Assembly (NCBI GenBank): GCA_017445435.1 | Contig: JAFSUE010000060.1 | Location: 1 to 5,186 of the forward strand | Length of the DNA stretch: 5,186 bases | Direction: 5' to 3' | Source of the DNA: Selenomonadaceae bacterium | GTDB lineage: Bacteria > Bacillota > Negativicutes > Selenomonadales > Selenomonadaceae | In this document: piece after piece, positions 1 through 4,811 of the stretch | How the letters are laid out: every line of letters starts with the position of its first letter | Numbering within the stretch: position 1 is the first letter of the stretch | Translations under genes and position numbers: made by a program | Notes under the pieces: model-generated | The model's database searches: none | Told to the model about the DNA's origin: nothing | Seen by the model: only the letters and a program-made list of their open reading frames with translations

Positions 1-26
1 AGGAAGTTAAAAAGTTCAAGGTGTAA
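1..26 (+). CDS. C-terminal stub of a plus-strand gene, possibly a second chemoreceptor
   Basis: Reading from position 3 gives the residues EVKKFKV followed by a TAA stop at 24-26. This closely matches the end of the chemoreceptor encoded on the other strand of this window, which finishes EVSKFKLN. Such a lysine and phenylalanine tail after the last signalling helix is common in chemoreceptors. A terminator-like hairpin starts 55 bp after the stop, as expected for a gene end. Only eight codons are visible, so the identification is an inference from a very short match. If it is right, two chemoreceptor genes converge here. Another frame is also open from position 1 to a stop at 73-75, but its translation is lysine- and serine-rich low complexity and resembles nothing known to me. 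Confidence 0.35.
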
Positions 27-53
27 AATCTTTTCAAAGTCTAAAATCTTTTC
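21..53. repeat. Two-copy 15-bp direct repeat
   Basis: A 15-base unit at 21-35 (GTGTAAAATCTTTTC) recurs at 39-53 with one difference (GTCTAAAATCTTTTC), giving an 18-bp period. It is followed at once by the odd palindrome CGTACAGTACG at 53-63. The repeat lies just past the proposed stop of the left-hand gene and before the terminator. No function can be assigned; it may be an old local duplication of 3' untranslated sequence. Confidence 0.5.
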
Positions 54-80
54 GTACAGTACGAATTACGCATAAAAAAG

Positions 81-118
81 AGCCGTCCGACGTAAAAGTC
101 AGGCGGCTTTAATTTTTT
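81..118. terminator. Bidirectional intrinsic terminator
   Basis: Positions 81-91 and 98-108 form an 11-bp stem (AGCCGTCCGAC with GTCAGGCGGCT) with one C-A mismatch, one G-T pair and a six-base loop. On the plus strand the stem runs into TTTAATTTTTT. On the minus strand it is followed by C and six T residues, complementary to the A run at 74-79. Both directions therefore have a stem and a U-tract. It would end the left-hand plus-strand gene and, from the other side, the chemoreceptor transcript coming from 2031 to 343. Confidence 0.75.
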
Positions 119-151
119 AAATTTTATTTCATAGAATTTTTATTTCAGCTA

Positions 152-339
152 GGTCGTGTTGATTAATTAAATTTTTTATTAAATTTCTTTTCTTTTGGCG
201 CAAATTTAGTTAGTAGTCAGTAGTCAGTAGTTAGTAGTTTAAAATGTTCGCCGCGTTCAACTCCGCAGAGCGCTAGAAATGCCGCGAAGTTCCTTTATTT
301 TTTCTACTTTTATGTACTACTCAATTATTCAACACCACC
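152..339 (+). mobile_element. Miniature inverted-repeat element, copy A (188 bp, TA borders)
   Basis: The left end reads GGTCGTGTTGATTAATT. The right end, read on the minus strand, is GGTGGTGTTGAATAATT. They match at 15 of 17 positions. The dinucleotide TA borders both ends (150-151 and 340-341), as expected for a TA target duplication of the IS630/Tc1-mariner type; some IS5-family groups also use short TA-containing targets. No transposase or other convincing reading frame lies inside, so it must be non-autonomous. It shares ends and internal blocks with copy B at 3296-3530: a TTTCTTTTCTTTTGGCGCAAA-like block at 185-203 and GAAATGCCGC at 276-285, in the same order and orientation relative to the GGTCG end. 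Copy A also carries a heptamer repeat that copy B lacks. The right border lies one base from the chemoreceptor stop codon. Strand is given with the GGTCG end as the left end. Together with the terminator, this explains all of the 27-342 non-coding stretch except AT-rich filler. Confidence 0.8.
210..237 (+). repeat. Tandem heptamer, four units
   Basis: Four consecutive 7-bp units read TTAGTAG, TCAGTAG, TCAGTAG and TTAGTAG, so only the second base varies. The array sits inside miniature element copy A, directly after the block it shares with copy B, and has no counterpart in copy B. Short heptamer arrays of this kind arise by replication slippage and vary in copy number between strains. No coding or regulatory role is visible. 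Confidence 0.85.
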
Positions 340-342
340 TAA

Positions 343-2031
343 TCAATTCAATTTAAACTTGCTAACTTCATTTTGCAATTTCTGCGCGAGTGTTGCAAGC
401 TGTCTGCTAGCTTCGGACATTTCATGAGTGGTAGCCGCTTGCTGTTGAGTAGCCGCCGAAATATTTTGCGCATCTTCCGACGATTTTTGACTTATCTGTT
501 GCACGGAATCAATCGCATTTAAAATCGTGTGGCTAGTACTGTTCACGGCGTCAATATGTTGCATTGAGCGTTGAACATTTTCATTCAGCGCGTAAACTTG
601 CTCTTCAATCGTCTTGAACGCATCGCCAGTAGTCATAACAGATTCCGCGCCATCCTTGACGCTAGCGTTGCCCAATCGAATTTCTTCAACGGCAGATGAC
701 GTTTCACTTTGAATTTGCTTTATGAGTTCAGAAATATTTTTCGCCGCAACTGCAGATTGTTCAGCAAGTTTTCTAACTTCCTCCGCCACAACTGCAAACC
801 CTCTGCCGTGTTCGCCAGCACGGGCAGCCTCAATCGCCGCGTTAAGTGCCAAAAGATTAGTTTGATCTGCAATTTCGGAAATGGCGTCAACAATCGTCCC
901 AATTTCTTCAGAGCGCTTGCCGAGTGTGCCGACAACTTCAGCAGATTTATTGACTTGACTTTCAATCGTTTTAATTTGATTTATGGCGAATGAAACTTTT
1001 TCTCTACCGTCAGCGGCTTTTTCATGGCTAGTTTTAGCGGCGTCATTCATCTTTTGGGCGCCAGTATGAAGTTCTTTAATTTTAGCGTCCATTTCATCAA
1101 CGACGCCTTGAAGTGTTTCAACCGTGCTAGATTGCATAGACGCATATTCAGCCAATTCAACGGTACTTGCGGCAACTTGATTTATTGATTCTGAAGTTTG
1201 ATCAGCGCTTGCCGTCAACTCCTGCGAAGACGCGGCAACTTTTTCGCAAGCTTCAAGTACATTTTGTAAGAGCTTGCACAACTTTTTCTTCATTTCATTT
1301 ACGTCACGAGATAAAATTCCAATTTCATCTTCCGCCGTAACTTCCAAGTCTTTCACTGCCAAATTTCCAGCGGCAACTTCATCCATTGTATTGGAAACGT
1401 GAGTTAAACGTTTCATCTGTCGACCGATTAAGACCCACGATAAGCCGCCGAAAACTGTGATAAGTACCAACATTGCAATGACGATTGACATTACCAGACC
1501 GCTTTTAACGTCGTCGAGAGATTTTGACGGCAAGCCTACGAAAAGCATTCCGATAATTTTGCCGCTTGCATCTTTAATCGGTGAATATGCGCTGTCGAAC
1601 TGTTCGCCTAAAACTTCTGCGCGTCCCGTGTAAGGATTGCCGCCTTTTAAAACTTCATTGATAACTTTTTCAGATGCCTTTGTACCGACGGAACGGTTGC
1701 CGCTTTTGTCTTTAACCGTCGTTGCAACTCTTGTATCGTTTTGAAAGATTGTAACGTAACCTTCGCACATTCCGCCTAAGTGGTCAACAATTTCATTGTT
1801 ATCATTAATTTGCACGTCACCTTTGAAAAGTTTGCCGTCTTTAATTTCCCAATCGCCAGGATAGCGATACTTCATAATTTCGATAATGGCGTTAATGTTG
1901 GAGCGAGCATTTCTCTGTAGTGAAACGTTTAAACCATTTTCAGCCGTCGTGTAGCCTAACGCGCCCATACAAATACACACTAAAATAATACATACGTTAA
2001 AGCCGATGACAGCTTTTGCTTGAAGTTTCAT
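343..2031 (-). CDS. Methyl-accepting chemotaxis protein with periplasmic/extracellular Cache sensor
   Basis: A complete 562-residue transmembrane chemoreceptor that would pass ligand occupancy to CheA/CheW and so bias flagellar rotation. The first membrane helix is about residues 7-29 and contains three cysteines (14, 19, 21). Residues 30-175 form the external sensor. Stretches such as YPGDWEIKDGKLFKGD (57-72) and AYSPIKDASGKIIGMLFVGLP (148-168) are typical of single Cache (Cache_3/Cache_2) chemoreceptors. The second helix is about 177-203, HAMP about 204-258, and the signalling coiled coil about 265-557. The conserved hairpin tip, with DQTNLLALNAAIEAARAGEHGRGFAVVAEEVR, lies at 389-420. Gln/Glu/Ala-rich stretches near 267-275 and 527-541 are likely methylation regions. 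There is no C-terminal pentapeptide tether for CheR or CheB. The ATG start is preceded by AGGGAG, about 11 bases away (2043-2048). The exporter gene ends 41 bp upstream in the same direction, so co-transcription is plausible. The ligand cannot be read from the sequence. Confidence 0.95.
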   Translation of the reverse strand: MKLQAKAVIGFNVCIILVCICMGALGYTTAENGLNVSLQRNARSNINAIIEIMKYRYPGDWEIKDGKLFKGDVQINDNNEIVDHLGGMCEGYVTIFQNDTRVATTVKDKSGNRSVGTKASEKVINEVLKGGNPYTGRAEVLGEQFDSAYSPIKDASGKIIGMLFVGLPSKSLDDVKSGLVMSIVIAMLVLITVFGGLSWVLIGRQMKRLTHVSNTMDEVAAGNLAVKDLEVTAEDEIGILSRDVNEMKKKLCKLLQNVLEACEKVAASSQELTASADQTSESINQVAASTVELAEYASMQSSTVETLQGVVDEMDAKIKELHTGAQKMNDAAKTSHEKAADGREKVSFAINQIKTIESQVNKSAEVVGTLGKRSEEIGTIVDAISEIADQTNLLALNAAIEAARAGEHGRGFAVVAEEVRKLAEQSAVAAKNISELIKQIQSETSSAVEEIRLGNASVKDGAESVMTTGDAFKTIEEQVYALNENVQRSMQHIDAVNSTSHTILNAIDSVQQISQKSSEDAQNISAATQQQAATTHEMSEASRQLATLAQKLQNEVSKFKLN

Positions 2032-2072
2032 TTTATTGTACGCTCCCTTAAGAAATGCGCTGTTACTAAAAC

Positions 2073-3272
2073 TTAAGCTGAAAATCTAGCGCCACGTTGA
2101 TGTACTGGAAAAATTAATTTCCAAAAAATTGTTAGCGTTAAAAATGCGCCAACTAAAATTATTATCGCCATAGGCAACGCATTTTGATTTCCCGCGATAC
2201 CTACAAGCGGCGTCATTAATCCGCCAGCTAACATTGGCAAACTTCCTAACAATGCCGATGCCGCGCCTGCCTCCTTGCCGTGATTTCGCATTGACAATGA
2301 AAAACTTGTTGCGCCTAATACTGAACCCATTGGCACTAAAACAAACAAGCTAAGAATTGTTAATTCAATCGACGTATGCGCCAGTACGCACGCCATAAAA
2401 AGTATTGCGCCGACCATTGCTTGACAGACTGCCCAAGCTAACATTTTCAGTTCAGGAACTTTGCCAGCTAGACGCATTGGCAACATTCCAGTCACGACCA
2501 ACGAACAACTTAATCCGCCGAAAATTAAACTGTACGTCTGCGGCGTCACGTTGTAAATATCTTGAAATAAAAATGCTGAACCCGATATGTACGCGAAAAA
2601 TAATGCAAACCACGCGCACTGTAAAAGGCAGTGACCTAAAAAATATTTGTCGCGAAATAAGCCGCCGTAATTTTTAAAGCTTGATGAAAAATTTTTAGCG
2701 CGGGAATTTTTAGGCAACGTTTCTTTAAACTTCACGCAGGAAGTTGTAAGTAGCAAGCCTATTAGCGCCAATAACATAAAGACGCCGCGCCAATCTGCGA
2801 AAACTAAAATTTGTCCGCCGATAACTGGTGCTAAAATCGGTGCAAGTCCGTTGACTGTCATTAACATTGAAAAAAATCTTGTAAGCTCCGCGCCGCTTGT
2901 ACAATCTCTAGCTATCGCCCGAGCTATGACAATTCCAAATGCGCCAGTCAAGCCTTGAATCAATCTGAAGACCAGAAAAAATTTTATGTCATCAGCTATC
3001 ATACAGCCTGCACTTGCCAGCGTGAAAAGCGCCATTCCTATCGTAAGCGGAATTTTTCTGCCGCACATATCGCTGACAGGTCCCGCGAAAAGTTGACCTA
3101 ATGCCATGCCCACCATTGTCGCCGATAACGTCATTTGAATTAACGAAGTGCCGACGTTAAATTCATTGTTCATCGACGGCAAAGCGGGCAAGTACATATC
3201 AGTTGCAAGCGGGGCAAGCGCTACTAATACGCCTAAAAATACCGTTAATTTAATTTTTCTTTGCGTGTCCAT
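2073..3272 (-). CDS. Bcr/CflA-family MFS multidrug exporter
   Basis: A complete 399-residue inner-membrane protein of the major facilitator superfamily, drug:H+ antiporter type with 12 helices. Bcr/CflA hallmarks are visible. ATDMYLPALPSM lies at the end of helix 1 (residues 23-34). The loop 2-3 motif A is GPVSDMCGRK (64-73). RAIARD is at 118-123, and the helix 5 antiporter region NGLAPILAPVIGGQI at 141-155 is followed by WRGVF at 161-165. In the second half, GKEAGAASALLG lies at 332-343. The length is normal for the family (about 390-410). Relatives export bicyclomycin, chloramphenicol, sulfonamides or cysteine-type metabolites, but the substrate here cannot be predicted. The ATG start has no good Shine-Dalgarno: the 23 bases between it and the miniature element are almost all A and T. 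The chemoreceptor follows after 41 bp with no terminator between them. Its original promoter may have been displaced by the element insertion. Confidence 0.92.
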   Translation of the reverse strand: MDTQRKIKLTVFLGVLVALAPLATDMYLPALPSMNNEFNVGTSLIQMTLSATMVGMALGQLFAGPVSDMCGRKIPLTIGMALFTLASAGCMIADDIKFFLVFRLIQGLTGAFGIVIARAIARDCTSGAELTRFFSMLMTVNGLAPILAPVIGGQILVFADWRGVFMLLALIGLLLTTSCVKFKETLPKNSRAKNFSSSFKNYGGLFRDKYFLGHCLLQCAWFALFFAYISGSAFLFQDIYNVTPQTYSLIFGGLSCSLVVTGMLPMRLAGKVPELKMLAWAVCQAMVGAILFMACVLAHTSIELTILSLFVLVPMGSVLGATSFSLSMRNHGKEAGAASALLGSLPMLAGGLMTPLVGIAGNQNALPMAIIILVGAFLTLTIFWKLIFPVHQRGARFSA

Positions 3273-3276
3273 AAAT

Positions 3277-3289
3277 TTTTACTTGAAAA
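3277..3289. repeat. 13-bp direct repeat flanking miniature element copy B (left copy)
   Basis: The sequence TTTTACTTGAAAA occurs here, just before the exporter start codon, and again at 3541-3553, where it covers the last codons and stop of rseP. The two copies bracket miniature element copy B in direct orientation. It could be a remnant of a local duplication or chance in AT-rich DNA. It is not the target duplication of the element, which is TA. Confidence 0.45.
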
Positions 3290-3295
3290 TTTTTA

Positions 3296-3530
3296 GGTGG
3301 TGTTGAATAAATAGTGTATAAATATTTTAAGCTAAAAACTAAGGAAAAAAGCGGCATTTCCCAGCGCCTGCTGTAACGTTGGATTATTGGCGCAAACGGA
3401 CGTGGTGAAATGTTTAATTACTGAAAAGTTTAACGCGAGGCGCACAAATGCCGCAATGTTTTCTTTTGCTTCTTTTCTTTTGCGCCAAAAGAAAAGTAGT
3501 TTATCAATATAAAAATTATTCAACACGACC
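3296..3530 (-). mobile_element. Miniature inverted-repeat element, copy B (235 bp, TA borders)
   Basis: The left end is GGTGGTGTTGAATAA. The right end, read on the minus strand, is GGTCGTGTTGAATAA, identical except at the fourth base. TA borders both sides (3294-3295 and 3531-3532). As in copy A, one end is the GGTCG type and the other the GGTGG type, so the element has a polarity; here it is inverted relative to copy A. Reading from the GGTCG end it carries CTTTTCTTTTGGCGC about 35 bases in, and GGCGCTGGGAAATGCCGC towards the far end, matching copy A. It also contains a perfect hairpin at 3472-3496 and a 9-bp inverted pair, GCGGCATTT at 3351-3359 and AAATGCCGC at 3446-3454. A 64-codon open frame on the minus strand (3332-3526) lies wholly inside and looks spurious. 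The element accounts for nearly all of the 270-bp gap between rseP and the exporter. Confidence 0.82.
3472..3496. repeat. Perfect hairpin inside miniature element copy B
   Basis: CTTTTCTTTTG at 3472-3482 and CAAAAGAAAAG at 3486-3496 are exact reverse complements around a three-base CGC loop. The stem would form in DNA or RNA on either strand. No U-tract follows in either direction, so it is not a standard intrinsic terminator, although it could slow RNA polymerase leaving rseP. Copy A keeps only one arm of this hairpin, around 187-203, where the other arm is replaced by the heptamer array. Confidence 0.8.
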
Positions 3531-3542
3531 TAGCTAAAAATT

Positions 3543-4580
3543 TTACTTGAAAAATACGTTGATAACGTCTTTAGCTGTGACGACGACAGTTAAAATTAAA
3601 AGCAATGCTACGCCGACGCGTTGAGTATACATTAAAGCTTTTGGGCTTAAAGGTTTGCCGCGTACTGCCTCAATTACTAAGCCGACGAAGTGTCCGCCGT
3701 CAAGCGCGGGAACTGGCAACAAATTTATTATGCCCAAGTTCAAGCTTAAAAGTGCCGCGAAGTTTAAAAGCGGTACAAAGCCCATTGTTGCAACTTGCCC
3801 AGCCATTTGTGCAATGCCGATTGGACCAGTAACTGACGCGCCCGACGGTGCTTTAAATAAGTCAATCAGCGCGTTCAACATCATTGTCAAAATGTCTTTA
3901 GTGTTGCCAACTGCCATTGTAAAGGAAGTTAAAATTCCCTGCTGTTCATAGACAACGTGATTTTGTACGCCGATTAAAACTCTGCCAGTAGATTTTTCAA
4001 CAGTTGGCGTAACTTCAACTTCGCTGACTTGAGAATTTCTTTCGTACTGAATCGTGACTGGATTTTTATTTTCATCAAGCCGAATTTTTTCAGTAAATTC
4101 TTTCCACGTCGTGACGGTTTCGCCATTGACGCTTAAAACTTTGTCGCCCATTTGCAGACCTGCTAACTGCGCGGGCATATTCTCAATGACAGCGCCAAGA
4201 ATCGGTTCAACGGACGGAATGGCAACACCTTCAAAACAGTATACGCCAAAGAAAATTATAATGGGCAATATAAAGTTCATAATTGAGCCAGCTAAAATTA
4301 CAATCATTCGCGAAATGACAGGCTTTTCACAATAGCCGCGTTCGCCTGCTTGATTGTCGCTAGGATCCATTCCTGCAATGTCATTAAAGCCGCCAAGTGG
4401 AATTGCACGCAGTGAATAAACCGTTTCGCCGCGCCGAAATTTAAAAATTTTTGGACCGAATCCAATAGCAAATTCGTCAACGCGCATTCCAGTTAATTTT
4501 GCCGTGATAAAGTGTCCAAGTTCATGAAATAATACTAAAAGTCCGAAGACGAAAATTGCTGCTGCTAATGTTAAAAGCAA
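3543..4580 (-). CDS. rseP: RseP/RasP site-2 intramembrane zinc metalloprotease
   Basis: A complete 345-residue site-2 protease of the inner membrane. It performs the second cut of anti-sigma factors and also clears remnant signal peptides. The first helix carries the zinc-binding and catalytic motif HELGH at residues 19-23. FGPKIFKF, RAIPLGGF and AGMDP follow at 41-72, typical of the family. A second helix lies at about 93-115. One PDZ domain spans about 120-200, with GLQMGDKVLSVNG at 141-153. GPIGIA lies at 252-257. The third zinc ligand motif is in NLLPVPALDGGH at 286-297, where Asp294 should be the ligand. A last helix is at about 321-340. A single PDZ domain and this length fit Firmicute RasP/YluC-like proteins rather than the two-PDZ E. 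coli form. The start is TTG, chosen because AAGGAGG lies 8 bases upstream and no in-frame ATG lies nearby. It has its own promoter. The usual isoprenoid and phospholipid genes (dxr, cdsA, ispG) are not adjacent. Confidence 0.95.
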   Translation of the reverse strand: MLLTLAAAIFVFGLLVLFHELGHFITAKLTGMRVDEFAIGFGPKIFKFRRGETVYSLRAIPLGGFNDIAGMDPSDNQAGERGYCEKPVISRMIVILAGSIMNFILPIIIFFGVYCFEGVAIPSVEPILGAVIENMPAQLAGLQMGDKVLSVNGETVTTWKEFTEKIRLDENKNPVTIQYERNSQVSEVEVTPTVEKSTGRVLIGVQNHVVYEQQGILTSFTMAVGNTKDILTMMLNALIDLFKAPSGASVTGPIGIAQMAGQVATMGFVPLLNFAALLSLNLGIINLLPVPALDGGHFVGLVIEAVRGKPLSPKALMYTQRVGVALLLILTVVVTAKDVINVFFK

Positions 4581-4588
4581 ATGTTTTG

Positions 4589-4595
4589 CCTCCTT
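4589..4595 (-). promoter_or_regulatory. Ribosome binding site that fixes the TTG start of rseP
   Basis: On the minus strand AAGGAGG stands eight bases before a TTG codon at 4580-4578. The TTG is followed in frame by codons for LLTLAAAIFVFGLLVLFHELGH, which is the expected N-terminus of the family. The in-frame codons just upstream (CAT, AAA, GCA) include no ATG or GTG. The site therefore decides a non-ATG start. Confidence 0.85.
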
Positions 4596-4633
4596 ACAAA
4601 ATTACAGTAATTGTTAAAAATCTTTTCTATGAA

Positions 4634-4662
4634 ATTCTAACCTTAAAGCTTTTCAATGTCAA
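4634..4662 (-). promoter_or_regulatory. Consensus sigma-A promoter of rseP
   Basis: On the minus strand a perfect -35 box TTGACA (4662-4657) is separated by exactly 17 bases from a -10 box TAGAAT (4639-4634, one mismatch to TATAAT). Transcription should start near 4627, giving a leader of about 45 bases that holds the AAGGAGG site. This is the strongest promoter in the window. It indicates that rseP is transcribed independently here, probably constitutively. Confidence 0.85.
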
Positions 4663-4737
4663 AAGTTTTTTATTTTCATTAAAAAAGCTTAATGCTATTT
4701 TAATCGAATTTGTCCCGTGAGCATAACAAATAAAAAA

Positions 4738-4765
4738 AACTTTGTGCTATATTGCAGTCAAAGTT
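4738..4765 (+). promoter_or_regulatory. Candidate promoter/operator of the split zinc-ribbon gene
   Basis: The inverted pair AACTTTG (4738-4744) and CAAAGTT (4759-4765) brackets TATATT (4748-4753), which could serve as a -10 box about 60 bases before the start codon. No good -35 box is visible 16-18 bases upstream (the region reads TAACAAA). A weaker alternative is TTGCAG (4752-4757) with TAAATT (4775-4780), spacer 17. The right arm leads into three tandem AAGTT units at 4761-4775. A repressor or activator binding site is possible, but this is a visual pattern only. Confidence 0.3.
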
Positions 4766-4811
4766 AAGTTAAGTTAAATTTCATAAAGGTTTTTTTCTAG
4801 GAGGTAATAAT

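Noticed and set aside
1..75. Open frame from the window edge to a stop at 73-75, just before the terminator
   Set aside because: The translation is low-complexity (KIFSKSKIFSY) because it reads through a direct repeat. The frame ending at 26 gives a more credible chemoreceptor-like tail.
208..239. Possible CRISPR-like array
   Set aside because: The units are only 7 bp and contiguous, without spacers. It is a simple tandem repeat.
2047..2077. Two CTTAAG palindromes between the exporter stop and the chemoreceptor start as a possible terminator
   Set aside because: The stem would be only six AT-rich base pairs with a loop of about 19 bases and no U-tract. It is too weak to support.
3472..3496. 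Hairpin after rseP as an intrinsic terminator
   Set aside because: The stem is perfect, but no run of T follows on the minus strand; the next bases are AAGCAAAAG. The hairpin is better explained as part of the repeat element.
3332..3526. A 64-codon open frame on the minus strand containing FFWRKRKEAKENI
   Set aside because: It lies entirely inside miniature element copy B, and part of it translates the hairpin repeat. It has no ribosome site, and copy A does not keep the frame. It is almost certainly a by-product of the repeat.
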